Shown here in pieces: positions 7,801 through 14,961 of a stretch of 18,538 nt of DNA. Source of the stretch: Desulfatirhabdium butyrativorans (lineage in GTDB: Bacteria > Desulfobacterota > Desulfobacteria > Desulfobacterales > JAIFKL01); assembly GCA_022736535.1 (NCBI GenBank), contig DZCT01000019.1, forward strand, positions 2,991 through 21,528, in the 5' to 3' direction. Under the pieces are notes generated by a model, which worked only from the letters and a program-made list of their open reading frames with translations, was not told where the DNA came from and ran no database searches. Both the position numbers and the translations under genes were made by a program. How positions within the stretch are numbered: the first letter of the stretch is position 1; the number at the start of each line of letters is the position of its first letter.

Positions 7801-9452
7801 GACATACGCTCTCTGATGGCACGTTCCATTCTGACCAGACCGATACGGTACTGATTCTCCAAAAGTTCGCCCACGGCTCTTACACGGCGATTTCCGAGGT
7901 GGTCTATGTCATCCACGATTCCCTGCGAATCCCGAAGGTCAATCAGAATCTTGGTGGTCTGAAGAATGTCTTCTTTTCTCAGGGTCCGCACATGCTCGGG
8001 CGTGCCGATGCCCAGACGGTGGTTGAGCTTCATCCTGCCCACCACGGAAAGATCGTAATAAGCCGATTTGAAAAACATCTGGTCAACGGCTTCCTGCGCC
8101 ACTTCCGGAGTTGCCGGATTCCCGGGCCGGAGCCGGCGGTAAATCTCCAGCAGCGCGTCTTCTTTGGATTCCAGACGGTCTAAGATCAGGGTCTTGTGAA
8201 TCGCGTCCGCGCCTGCCATCTCTTCGGTGAAAATCGCCTTGAACTCATAAGGAACGCGCTTTCTGTCCGCAGCCGCGGACAGCCGCAGCAGCGCGTCTTC
8301 AGTGACCCGCTCGTTTGCCCGCACGATGACGTCGCCCGTCTCGGGATCCGTGACCGTGTAGGCAAAAGTTCTGCCGATCACATCTTCGGGACCCACGGGA
8401 ATGCGTTTCATGTCCGAGACTTTGAGCTGCCGCACTGCCCGCTGCGTGAAAATCCGTCCTTTCCGGACCGTGATTTCCCCGGTCAGCGGGTCCGCTATGT
8501 CCCGGGTCGCCCGCCTGCCTTTCTGAAATTCTTCTGAAAATTCTTCGAAAAATGCCAGCCGCTCCACCCGCGTGAAAAGCGATTCCGGAAGACCCGTATC
8601 CGGCGATATGCCCGGAAATATGCCGGGAACCTTGCCGGTTCCCGGTTCGGTCCCCCGGGAACTGACCGCCTGTTCCCCGGCAGCGGCGTCCGCGCCTTTG
8701 TCCTGAACATCTGCGGCTTTGACCGCGGCGCTGCCGAATCCGTTTTCGGATTTCTTCTCAAAATAAACAGTCTGAACTCTGTAAAAATAGGAAAGAATAT
8801 CCTCGGTGGAAAAGCCGAAAGCCTTGAACAGCAGCGTGACCGGAAATTTGCGGCGTTTGTCTATTTTGATATAGACGGCATCTTTGGGATCAATTTCCAT
8901 GTCTATCCACGAACCGCGTACCGGAATGATTCTGGATGAGTATATGACCTTTCCGCTGGAATGCGTTTTGCCCCGGTCATGGTTGAAAAAAACGCCCGAG
9001 GACCGGTGGAGCTGGCTGACCACGACCCGCTCGGTGCCGTTGATGATAAAGGTCCCTTTTGATGTCATCAGGGGGATGGTGCCGAAATAGATTTCCTGTT
9101 CTTTGATGTCCCGGATATTGGAAACCCCGGTTTCTTTGTCCGTATCAAAGACCACCAGCCGGACCGTGATTCTGACCGGCACCTCATAAGTCATTCCCCG
9201 ATGAATGCACTCTGCCACACCGTGTTTGATGTCTCCGAATTTGTAGGAGACAAATTCCAGAGAAGCGTTTCCCGTGAAATCTTTGATGGGAAACACCGAT
9301 CTGAAGACTGCCTGCAGACCTGTTTCCTCACGCCGTTCAGGGTCAACATTCAGTTGCAGAAAACGCCGGTACGACTCCCGCTGCATGCCGATGAGGTCGG
9401 GAATCTCCACAATTTTCTGTATCTTTCCGAAATTTTTTCTTATGCGTTTCAT
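4878..9452 (-). CDS. rpoB: DNA-directed RNA polymerase subunit beta (RpoB)
   Basis: Catalytic beta subunit, 1524 residues from the ATG at 9452 against 1342 in E. coli. This start gives MKRIRKNFGK, matching the family N terminus. A GTG at 9500 would add 16 residues encoded by intergenic repeat DNA. Neither start has a clear Shine-Dalgarno. The rifampicin-binding segment (578-609) keeps the sensitive-type residues (Gln584, Asp587, Ser593, His597, Arg600, Ser602). The active-site motif PWGGYNFEDS is at 935-944, and the catalytic lysines are Lys1243 and Lys1251 in GDKMAGRHGNKG. The excess length falls in inserts near residues 235-292, 697-721, 831-875 and 1111-1148, plus a small one at 1326-1332. 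All are in frame and rich in inverted repeats. The C-terminal IEKSEK is encoded by a dispersed repeat. No frameshift or stop interrupts it, so it should be functional. Confidence 0.98.
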   Translation of the reverse strand: MKRIRKNFGKIQKIVEIPDLIGMQRESYRRFLQLNVDPERREETGLQAVFRSVFPIKDFTGNASLEFVSYKFGDIKHGVAECIHRGMTYEVPVRITVRLVVFDTDKETGVSNIRDIKEQEIYFGTIPLMTSKGTFIINGTERVVVSQLHRSSGVFFNHDRGKTHSSGKVIYSSRIIPVRGSWIDMEIDPKDAVYIKIDKRRKFPVTLLFKAFGFSTEDILSYFYRVQTVYFEKKSENGFGSAAVKAADVQDKGADAAAGEQAVSSRGTEPGTGKVPGIFPGISPDTGLPESLFTRVERLAFFEEFSEEFQKGRRATRDIADPLTGEITVRKGRIFTQRAVRQLKVSDMKRIPVGPEDVIGRTFAYTVTDPETGDVIVRANERVTEDALLRLSAAADRKRVPYEFKAIFTEEMAGADAIHKTLILDRLESKEDALLEIYRRLRPGNPATPEVAQEAVDQMFFKSAYYDLSVVGRMKLNHRLGIGTPEHVRTLRKEDILQTTKILIDLRDSQGIVDDIDHLGNRRVRAVGELLENQYRIGLVRMERAIRERMSLQEVDALMPNDLVNPKPVSAVIKEFFGTSQLSQFMDQTNPLSETTHKRRLSALGPGGLTRERAGFEVRDVHPSHYGRICPIETPEGPNIGLIVSLSTYARVNDYGFIETPYRVVKDGCITEEVRFLSAFEEKELPIAQANAPMEAVRGEGAEVRGEEASPLPPDLSPRTGLQFRNPLVTSRVVGEFMMVPREQIELMDISPNQLVSVSASLIPFLENDDANRALMGSNMQRQAVPLVSSRSPLVGTGIEGVVAKDSGVTEVAPFDAEVSEADASRIVLKALPHSAAVERVSNPSAVAADNSEPYSGHSERAEESPYSEGPRSDSLVSVHNLAKFVRSNQNTCFNQRPLVRKGQKVKAGDIIADGPATETGELALGKNIMVAFMPWGGYNFEDSILVSENLVKEGAYTSVHIEEFEVVARDTKLGKEEITRDIPNVGEEALKDLDASGIIRLGAEVRAGSVLVGKVTPKGETQLSPEEKLLRAIFGEKAGDVKDTSLRVPPGIEGTVIDARIFSRRGIDKDDRTRVIEDAEIAAIEKDRDDELFIIREVVKEQLREVVFAGTGLGVRGAGEGRAEPGCSQPGPNPLPVLKKPFSYTSARTREKQVLPKGTEITPDILDAVPVRQLEKIVLEDENLTEQVLVRTALYKEQRRKCQEAFRQKADRYEKGDDLAPGINKMVKVYVAMKRKLSVGDKMAGRHGNKGVVSRILPQEDMPCFEDGRPVEMVLNPLGVPSRMNVGQILEIHLGRAARALGDQIQVLIAKNRITDLRKKLSRIFPSPPTPFDSLSDEETLKFAGMYKDGVHMATPVFDGAKEAEIKALLKEAGVESSGQTTLYDGRTGEPFREKITVGILYMLKLHHLVDDKIHARSIGPYSLVTQQPLGGKAQFGGQRLGEMEVWAMEAYGSSYSLQEFLTVKSDDMAGRTRMYEKIVKGQNVLEPGIPESFKVLTKELQSLGLDVALLEEEKKIIEKSEK
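6009..6124. repeat. Palindromic repeat insert in rpoB (about residues 1111-1148)
   Basis: The outer arms 6041-6053 and 6112-6124 pair at 12 of 13 positions. Inside is a second hairpin, 6057-6065 against 6070-6077, with one bulged G and an AGAA loop. Two tandem CCCCTAA units sit at the right end. The encoded peptide (about 38 residues, including GVRGAGEGRAEPG) falls between a conserved helix (IIREVVKEQLREV) and the 'LPKGTEITPDIL' segment, where relatives have only a short linker. Confidence 0.7.
6828..6962. repeat. Composite repeat insert in rpoB (about residues 831-875)
   Basis: The insert has two repeat types. Bases 6858-6883 (AGATTCTTCAGCCCGCTCGG then AATGTC) match the arms of the dispersed repeat downstream of mltD at roughly 20 of 26 positions and encode HSERAEE. 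Bases 6920-6936 form a perfect 7-bp hairpin (ACGGGTT, loop GGA, AACCCGT) that encodes part of RVSNPS. The insert lies between DASRIVLK and VHNLAKF, which are nearly adjacent in E. coli RpoB. Confidence 0.75.
7290..7364. repeat. Palindromic repeat insert in rpoB (residues 697-721)
   Basis: A perfect 13-bp inverted repeat, 7293-7305 (GGTTCGGGGTGAG) and 7332-7344, encloses a 26-base G-rich loop. It encodes about 25 low-complexity residues (VRGEGAEVRGEEASPLPPDL and onward) between the conserved IAQANAP and the LVTSRVVGEF segments, which are close together in relatives. The insert is in frame. Confidence 0.75.
8577..8750. repeat. Low-complexity insert in rpoB with hairpin (residues 235-292)
   Basis: About 58 residues rich in Ala, Gly, Pro and Ser (including GTEPGTGKVPGIFPGISPD) follow FYRVQTVYFEK, roughly where E. 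coli beta carries its SI1 insertion. The DNA holds a perfect 9-bp inverted repeat, 8623-8631 and 8637-8645 (CCGGGAACC, loop TTGCC), among several CCGG-rich copies. It may be repeat-derived or an ordinary fast-evolving linker; the repeat origin is less clear than for the other inserts. Confidence 0.55.
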
Positions 9453-9613
9453 GAATAGCCGGGACTTGTATGTTGGGGGGTTGCCGAAAATATGAAACAC
9501 GAAACCGGGGAATCTGCCCGAAACACTGCCCGACGCAGATTCCTGCGTCTGTGCCGTGTCTTCGTGTTCCGCGGTTTCGTGTCAGTCTTTTTTATGCCCT
9601 GTGTGCAGGGCAC
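9453..9613 (-). promoter_or_regulatory. rplL-rpoB intergenic region with nested inverted repeats
   Basis: A perfect 11-bp inverted repeat, 9497-9507 and 9572-9582 (ACACGAAACCG), encloses a second perfect hairpin, 9532-9538 and 9543-9549 (GACGCAG, loop ATTC). On the minus-strand transcript this would form a branched structure between rplL and rpoB. In E. coli the same gap holds a partial terminator and an RNase III site that lower rpoBC expression relative to rplL, so a similar role is plausible. No U-run follows. The outer arms may also be another dispersed repeat. Confidence 0.5.
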
Positions 9614-10003
9614 TTACTTCAGTTCGACCTGTCCGCCTGCTTCTTCGATCTGCGCCTTTATCTTCTGCGCCTCGTCTTTGGGAACTGCTTCTTTGACCGT
9701 GGCCGGCGCGCCGTCCACCAGGGCTTTGGCGTCTTTGAGACCCAGACCGGTAATCGCACGGATTTCTTTGATGACCTGAATCTTTTTGTCGCCCGCGGTG
9801 CTCAGAATCACATCAAACTCGGTTTTCTCCTCTGCCGCAGCCGCAGCCGCGCCCTCTCCCGCGGGCATTGCCGCGGCAACAGCCATCGGCGCCGCCGCCG
9901 AAACGCCGAATTTTTCTTCCATCTCCTTAATCAGCTCCGAAAGGTCGAGAACTGACATTTTTGCAATAAATTCAACCACATCCGCTTTGGTAATTTCCGC
10001 CAT
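9614..10003 (-). CDS. rplL: 50S ribosomal protein L7/L12
   Basis: Ribosomal stalk protein that recruits translation GTPases, 129 residues. The N-terminal dimerisation domain (1 to about 33, MAEITKADVVEFIAKMSVLD) is followed by an Ala-rich hinge (about 36-58). The C-terminal domain carries EFDVIL, KKIQVIKEIRAITGLGLKDA and the closing EEAGGQVELK. The ATG at 10003 is chosen over an upstream ATG at 10087 because it gives the family N terminus and has GAGGAG about 11 bases before it. It follows rplJ as in the usual rplJL pair. The 134-base rplJ-rplL gap has a hairpin at 10046-10070 (9 bp with one bulge) that may help set the higher L7/L12 output. Confidence 0.98.
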   Translation of the reverse strand: MAEITKADVVEFIAKMSVLDLSELIKEMEEKFGVSAAAPMAVAAAMPAGEGAAAAAAEEKTEFDVILSTAGDKKIQVIKEIRAITGLGLKDAKALVDGAPATVKEAVPKDEAQKIKAQIEEAGGQVELK

Positions 10004-10045
10004 TTTTCTTATTTCTCCTCCGTCGTTTCTGTCTGTCGGAACAAA

Positions 10046-10070
10046 GCCTGTGTTTTTCCGGAAACACGGC
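10046..10070 (-). other. Hairpin between rplJ and rplL
   Basis: GCC, a bulged T, then GTGTTT pairs with AAACACGGC around a TTCCGG loop: 9 base pairs in all. It lies in the 134-base rplJ-rplL gap. It could stabilise or process the rplL message, which must be translated about four times more than rplJ. There is no U-run, so it is not an obvious terminator. Confidence 0.4.
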
Positions 10071-10137
10071 AGAAAATCCCTCGGCATTTTTGCGAGAAAT
10101 CTTCTGTCTCCGACAGTAACTTTATTTTTTTCAGGTT

Positions 10138-10665
10138 TCAGGCCGCTTCTTTTTCTTTTTTCTCTCTGAGCGCGTTGAGCAGATTCATCATTTTCTGCGG
10201 CACGCCGTTGAGGACACGGACAAAAGCTGTCGGCACGGCATTCATTGCCGCCAGCACCTGCGCGAGCAGCACTTCCCGCGGGGGAAGGCCTGCCAGTGCT
10301 TTGATGCCGTTCATGTCCAAAAATTTGCCGTTCAGCGCCGCGGCTCTGATTTTAAATTTCTCGTTTGTCTTTGCAAAATCGCTGAGAATTTTTGCCGGTA
10401 CGACCGGATTTCTATCCGTGAAAGCAACCGCCGTGGCGCCTTTGAACTGTCCTTTGACAGCTACAGCCTGTGTGGCTTCCGAGGCTCTCACCAGCAGTGA
10501 ATTTTTCACCACCCGGTATTCCGATTTCCCGTCTCTGAGTTTCCGGCGCAAATCCGTCAGTTCCGACACTTTCAGCCCTTTATAGTCGGTGACAAAGACA
10601 ATTTCGGATTTCAGAAACTTTTCATGAAGTTCTGTGACGATTTCTTTCTTTTTATCAAGATTCAT
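10138..10665 (-). CDS. rplJ: 50S ribosomal protein L10
   Basis: Stalk base protein that anchors L7/L12 dimers to 23S rRNA, 175 residues, the usual length. The N terminus (MNLDKKKEIVTELHEKF) and the core (VTDYKGLKVSELTDLRRKLR, then YRVVKNSLL) are typical of L10. The C-terminal helix (MMNLLNALREKKEKEAA) binds L7/L12. The ATG at 10665 has only AGG two bases upstream and a better GGAG about 18 bases upstream. Such weak initiation fits translational autoregulation of rplJL by the L10-L7/L12 complex, and the preceding leader carries a candidate binding structure and a strong hairpin. Confidence 0.98.
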   Translation of the reverse strand: MNLDKKKEIVTELHEKFLKSEIVFVTDYKGLKVSELTDLRRKLRDGKSEYRVVKNSLLVRASEATQAVAVKGQFKGATAVAFTDRNPVVPAKILSDFAKTNEKFKIRAAALNGKFLDMNGIKALAGLPPREVLLAQVLAAMNAVPTAFVRVLNGVPQKMMNLLNALREKKEKEAA

Positions 10666-10713
10666 AACCTGACAGTCTGTTTCTCCTTTCTCCGCAGGCC
10701 GGGTAAGAAAAGT

Positions 10714-10748
10714 AAAACGGGTCTGTCTGTTTCAGACAGACCCGTTTT
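10714..10748 (-). terminator. 16-bp perfect hairpin and T-rich tail before rplJ (attenuator candidate)
   Basis: Bases 10714-10729 and 10733-10748 are perfect 16-bp inverted repeats (AAAACGGGTCTGTCTG) around a 3-base loop. In the transcribed (minus) direction the stem ends CCCGTTTT and is followed by ACTTTTCTT, giving an intrinsic-terminator shape. It lies between rplA and rplJ, about 49 bases before the rplJ start, where a partial terminator would tune rplJL-rpoBC against rplKA. Confidence 0.7.
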
Positions 10749-10760
10749 GCATCCTTTTGC

Positions 10761-10799
10761 CCGATTAAAGCAGAAATATCTGCCTGCTTCTCTGATCGG
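10761..10799 (-). ncRNA. Probable L10 leader (L10-L7/L12 autoregulatory site)
   Basis: On the minus-strand RNA an outer stem (10795-10799 with 10761-10765) and an inner stem (10784-10788 with 10769-10773) are separated by an asymmetric internal loop of six and three bases containing CAGAGA. That shape and position, in the rplA-rplJ gap ahead of the strong hairpin, fit the known L10 leader, a kink-turn-like site bound by L10-L7/L12. The base pairs are seen; the identity is inferred from position. Confidence 0.45.
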
Positions 10800-10863
10800 T
10801 TTCACGCTTTTCCGCACGGAGGGAACTGTTTTTTTCCGGCTTAAAACCGCCTGCCGATGTCTT

Positions 10864-11568
10864 TTATTTTGCGGTCTCTTTCAATGAAGACAGGTCAATT
10901 CTGACAGCCGGTCCCATGGTTGAGGAAACCGCAAGGCTTTTCATATAGATGCCTTTGCTTGATGAAGGTTTCAGCCGTATCATCATTTCTAAAAAAGCGG
11001 AAATGTTCTGCAACAGTTTTTCGGGACCGAAAGACACTTTGCCCACCGGCGCCTGAACAATACCGGCTTTTTCAACTCTGAATTCGATTTTGCCTGCTTT
11101 GAGTTCGGTAACGGCTCTTGCAATGTCAAACGTGACCGTTCCGGTTTTGGCGTTGGGCATCAGTCCCCGGGGACCGAGAATTTTCCCGATCTTTCCCACA
11201 GAACCCATCATGTCCGGGGTGGCAACGGCTTTGTCAAAATCGGTCCAGCCGCCTTTGATCTGTTCCACCAGTTCGTCATTTCCGACAAAATCCGCGCCCG
11301 CATCCCGCGCCTCTTTTTCTTTTTCTCCCTTTGCAAACACCAGCACTCTGACGGTTTTTCCGATACCGTGGGGCAGCACAACCGTTCCCCGCACCATCTG
11401 ATCCGCATGTCTGGGATCCACCCCGAGCCGCAGCGCCGCTTCAACGGTCTCATCGAATTTGGCATAAGCCAGTTCCGTGATCTTTTTCATCGCCTCGGCA
11501 AGATCATAGCGTGTTTCCGTATTTATTTTTTTTCTGGCGTCCACATATTTTTTACCGTGCTTTGCCAT
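10864..11568 (-). CDS. rplA: 50S ribosomal protein L1
   Basis: Ribosomal protein of the L1 stalk, which helps move deacylated tRNA from the E site and in many bacteria represses the rplKA message. It is 234 residues, as usual. It starts MAKHGKKYVDARKKI and carries the L1 signature region MGSVGKIGKILGPRGLMPN followed by AKTGTV. The ATG at 11568 has AGAGG about eight bases upstream across an A-run. It lies 115 bases after rplK and 198 bases before rplJ. The frame is complete. Confidence 0.98.
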   Translation of the reverse strand: MAKHGKKYVDARKKINTETRYDLAEAMKKITELAYAKFDETVEAALRLGVDPRHADQMVRGTVVLPHGIGKTVRVLVFAKGEKEKEARDAGADFVGNDELVEQIKGGWTDFDKAVATPDMMGSVGKIGKILGPRGLMPNAKTGTVTFDIARAVTELKAGKIEFRVEKAGIVQAPVGKVSFGPEKLLQNISAFLEMMIRLKPSSSKGIYMKSLAVSSTMGPAVRIDLSSLKETAK

Positions 11569-11600
11569 TTTTTTTCCTCTGAATCATTTTTCATCCGGAG

Positions 11601-11684
11601 TGCTAAAATGAAATTTTAGCAATGCATTTTTCATCCGTCTGTGAAATGCCTGATCCGACAACAGGACACGCCGCCGCCGTGTCC
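11601..11684 (-). other. Two hairpins in the rplK-rplA gap
   Basis: The first, 11601-11609 with 11613-11621 (TGCTAAAAT, loop GAA), is a perfect 9-bp hairpin. The second, 11664-11670 with 11678-11684 (GGACACG, 7-base GC-rich loop), is a perfect 7-bp hairpin that ends on the base next to the rplK stop codon. The second resembles GGACACG...CGTGTCC repeats I recall from repeat-rich genomes, so it may be a dispersed element. Neither has a proper U-run. Confidence 0.5.
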
Positions 11685-12110
11685 CTACTCAACAATTTCA
11701 ATTCCCATGCTGCGGGCAGTGCCTGCAATGATTTTACACGCGGCTTCCAGTGTATAGGCATTCAGATCCACCATTTTCTGTCTGGCCACGGTCTCCAGCT
11801 GGGCCCGGGTGATTCTGCCGGCGGTATCGCGTTTGGGATTGCTTGCGCCTTTGGCAACTTCCGCTGTTTTTTTCAGCAGGACGGCTGCCGGCGGCGTTTT
11901 GGTGATAAATGTAAATGACTTGTCCTGAAAGACGGTAATCACAACCGGAATAATCATGCCTTCATCATTGGCTGTCCTTGCATTGAAGGTTTTGCAGAAA
12001 TCCATTATATTGACGCCGTGCTGACCCAGAGCGGGACCTATGGGAGGAGACGGATTTGCTTTGCCTGCCGCCACCTGCAATTTTATCTGCGCGATCACTT
12101 TTTTTGCCAT
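11685..12110 (-). CDS. rplK: 50S ribosomal protein L11
   Basis: Ribosomal protein of the GTPase-associated centre, 141 residues, the standard length. The N-terminal domain carries the proline-rich PSPPIGPALGQHGVN motif (about 20-34), which contacts elongation factors and stringent factor. The C-terminal rRNA-binding domain holds GRITRAQLETVARQKMVDLN and ends GTARSMGIEIVE. The ATG at 12110 has AGAGG five bases upstream. It follows nusG after 68 bases, in the usual nusG-rplK-rplA order. Confidence 0.98.
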   Translation of the reverse strand: MAKKVIAQIKLQVAAGKANPSPPIGPALGQHGVNIMDFCKTFNARTANDEGMIIPVVITVFQDKSFTFITKTPPAAVLLKKTAEVAKGASNPKRDTAGRITRAQLETVARQKMVDLNAYTLEAACKIIAGTARSMGIEIVE

Positions 12111-12120
12111 ATATACCTCT

Positions 12121-12180
12121 TGAAATTAAGAATTGAGAAGCCTGTTTTTATAAAATGGCAATTCTCAGTTCCCAATTCTC
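12121..12180. repeat. Dispersed 'aattgagaa' inverted repeat between nusG and rplK
   Basis: AGAATTGAGAAG near 12129 faces AATTCTCAG and CCCAATTCTCAC near 12161-12181, an imperfect inverted repeat. The same words occur around rpoB-rpoC, before tRNA-Trp and after mltD. The right arm abuts the nusG stop codon. Confidence 0.6.
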
Positions 12181-12712
12181 ACTGTATTTTTGCAACCTGT
12201 ACGAAATCTAATTCCACCGGCGTTGCCCTGCCGAAGATGCTGACTAAAACCTTTATTTTGCCTTTTTCGGCATTCACTTCTTCCACCGTGCCGTTGAAAT
12301 TTGTAAAAGGGCCGTCTGTCACACGGATTTCATCCCCGGACTCAAAAAGGTATTTGGGCTTGGGCTTTTCCTGCCCCATCTGCATCCGTCCCAAAATTTC
12401 CTCAGCTTCTTTCTCAGAAAGGGGCGCCGGCTTTTCCCTTCCCCCCAGAAACCCGCTGACTTTATCCGTATTGTTTACGATATGCCATGTTTCTTCATTG
12501 AGTTCCATCCGAATCATTATATATCCGGGATAGAATTTGCGGGAGGAGGTTTTTCTTTTCCCTTTTACAAGTTCGACAACCTGTTCTGTCGGCACCAGGA
12601 CCTCGCCGAATTTTTCCCGACACGGGGATATTGCAATCCGATCTTCAAGGGACTTTTTGACCTTAGTTTCAAATCCCGAATACACATGGACGACATACCA
12701 TTTAAGCGCCAT
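12179..12712 (-). CDS. nusG: Transcription termination/antitermination protein NusG
   Basis: Elongation factor that binds RNA polymerase and links it to Rho or to the ribosome through S10. It is 177 residues from the ATG at 12712, which has AGGAG six bases upstream. An ATG at 12754 would add 14 residues that do not fit the family. The NGN domain (1 to about 115) starts MALKWYVVHVYSGFE and contains YPGYIMIRM (61-69) and the GFLGG turn (87-91). The KOW domain (about 124-177) has GDEIRVTDGPFTNFNGTVEEV. It follows secE by 72 bases, the classic secE-nusG pair. It is complete and ordinary. Confidence 0.98.
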   Translation of the reverse strand: MALKWYVVHVYSGFETKVKKSLEDRIAISPCREKFGEVLVPTEQVVELVKGKRKTSSRKFYPGYIMIRMELNEETWHIVNNTDKVSGFLGGREKPAPLSEKEAEEILGRMQMGQEKPKPKYLFESGDEIRVTDGPFTNFNGTVEEVNAEKGKIKVLVSIFGRATPVELDFVQVAKIQ

Positions 12713-12784
12713 GATTTTCTCCTGATACCTGTCATGAAAAAGTGCTGTTCTCATCAGTACCGAGGGGGCCTTGCGGGATATTTT

Positions 12785-13141
12785 CTACTGAAGGACTGTC
12801 CGCACCGCTGCTGACAGCCCTATATCAACCACACCGAGAAAAAAGGCGATCATCACCACCACGAGGATAACCACCACTGTGGAACCGACTGTCTGTTTGC
12901 GGGAAGGCCATGTCACTTTTTTAAGCTCTGCTTTCACCTCTCTCAGAAACTGCAAAGCCTTGCCGAAATAAGCGGCAGCGCCTGTTTTCGGGAGAGCGGA
13001 CACGCTCGGATTTTTTTTCTGCATCCCGGCATTCGGTCTGACCGCGCCGGAAGATTTTACGGGAGACAGACTTCCGTTTTTCTCATCGCCCTGTTTTTTC
13101 TTCTTTACAGCCGAAATTTTCTTTTTCAGTAACCGTCCCAT
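12785..13141 (-). CDS. secE: Preprotein translocase subunit SecE
   Basis: Small inner-membrane subunit of the SecYEG protein-export channel, 118 residues from the ATG at 13141, which has AGGAG four bases upstream. An in-frame ATG at 13189 is less likely. The conserved amphipathic helix and hinge is FLREVKAELKKVTWPSRKQT (65-84), followed by one membrane span (about 86-108, VVVILVVVMIAFFLGVV). Residues 1-60 are a basic, Lys- and Ser-rich cytoplasmic extension longer than in minimal SecE proteins. It lies between tRNA-Trp and nusG. Confidence 0.95.
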   Translation of the reverse strand: MGRLLKKKISAVKKKKQGDEKNGSLSPVKSSGAVRPNAGMQKKNPSVSALPKTGAAAYFGKALQFLREVKAELKKVTWPSRKQTVGSTVVVILVVVMIAFFLGVVDIGLSAAVRTVLQ

Positions 13142-13280
13142 TGCACTCCTAAAATATCGAAAGCCCAAAGTTGAAAAACAGACCCGCAAGGAGATAAAAA
13201 ACTGATGCCATCTCCTCGGATCCGTTTATGCTTTGAGCTTCGGGTAGGAAACAGTCAAATTGCGTTTCCTGCAAAAAAAT
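13142..13280 (-). promoter_or_regulatory. tRNA-Trp to secE intergenic region
   Basis: Two 7-bp inverted repeats are visible: 13189-13195 with 13210-13216 (AGGAGAT), and 13246-13252 with 13264-13270 (AGGAAAC). Neither is followed by a U-run. They may mark processing of the tRNA out of the longer transcript. I see no convincing promoter. Confidence 0.3.
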
Positions 13281-13356
13281 TGGCAGGCCAGGAGGGACTC
13301 GAACCCCCAGCACCCGGATTTGGAGTCCGGCGCTCTGCCATTAGAGCTACTGGCCT
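13281..13356 (-). tRNA. tRNA-Trp (anticodon CCA)
   Basis: The minus strand folds as a complete cloverleaf: acceptor AGGCCAG with CTGGCCT, anticodon loop CTCCAAA on a CCGGA/TCCGG stem, and T-arm GGGGG-TTCGAGT-CCCTC. The 3' CCA is encoded at 13283-13281. Its place between rpmG and secE is the common one. Confidence 0.97.
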
Positions 13357-13383
13357 GTGTGACTGCAATCTGCTCCGAATTTA

Positions 13384-13445
13384 ACAGTGAGAAGTGAGAA
13401 ACAGAAGTGCTGAGTCCTCAGTCCTTTATTTCTCAATTCTCAGAT
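13384..13445. repeat. Dispersed 'gtgagaa' repeat downstream of rpmG
   Basis: AGTGAGAAGTGAGAAACAGA near 13386-13405 faces TTTCTCAATTCTCAG near 13430-13444, an imperfect inverted repeat in the rpmG to tRNA-Trp gap. The words match those at the rpoB-rpoC junction and after mltD. Confidence 0.6.
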
Positions 13446-13451
13446 TCGAGT

Positions 13452-13601
13452 CTATTTTGTTTCCTTATGAGGGGTATGTTTTCTACAGGAGTTGCAATAC
13501 TTTTTAAATTCAAGCTTATCCGGAGTGGTACGTTTGTTCTTTGTTGTCGTGTAGTTTCTTTTCTTACATTCCGTACACGCAAGTGTGATAATAATCCTCA
13601 T
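13452..13601 (-). CDS. rpmG: 50S ribosomal protein L33
   Basis: Small ribosomal protein of 49 residues, read from ATG at 13601 to TAG at 13454-13452. It starts MRIIITLACTECKKRNYTTT and ends HTPHKETK. Cys 9 and 12 (CTEC) and Cys 36 and 39 (CNSC) form the zinc site of the C+ type of L33, so this copy should depend on zinc. TGGA lies just upstream of the start as a weak ribosome-binding site. Its place between tuf and tRNA-Trp is the usual one. Confidence 0.96.
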   Translation of the reverse strand: MRIIITLACTECKKRNYTTTKNKRTTPDKLEFKKYCNSCRKHTPHKETK

Positions 13602-13767
13602 ATTTTTCCATCATTCACAGAATATTTAAGCGATTGAGCCCTAAAAAACAGCCCGTGCAGAGCAGGTTTTCAAGCCGTATGTCCGTCCTGTCTGATTGCC
13701 CCCTTGTCATTTTCCCGGAGTGCTGAACCGATTTTATAAGATTCGGCATTTCAGCAATTGCAGTTCG
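13602..13767 (-). other. tuf-rpmG intergenic region
   Basis: An imperfect hairpin sits at 13721-13756 (TGCTGAA with TTCAGCA, then CCGAT with ATTCGG and a bulge), 11 bases past the tuf stop codon. It could mark the end or processing of the tuf message, but there is no U-run. Nothing else is recognised here. Confidence 0.35.

Positions 13768-14961
<1,194 letters not shown>

Noticed and set aside
4878..9500. Possible frameshifts or pseudogene status of the oversized rpoB
   Set aside because: The frame is unbroken, the inserts are multiples of three, and conserved motifs on both sides of each insert are intact.
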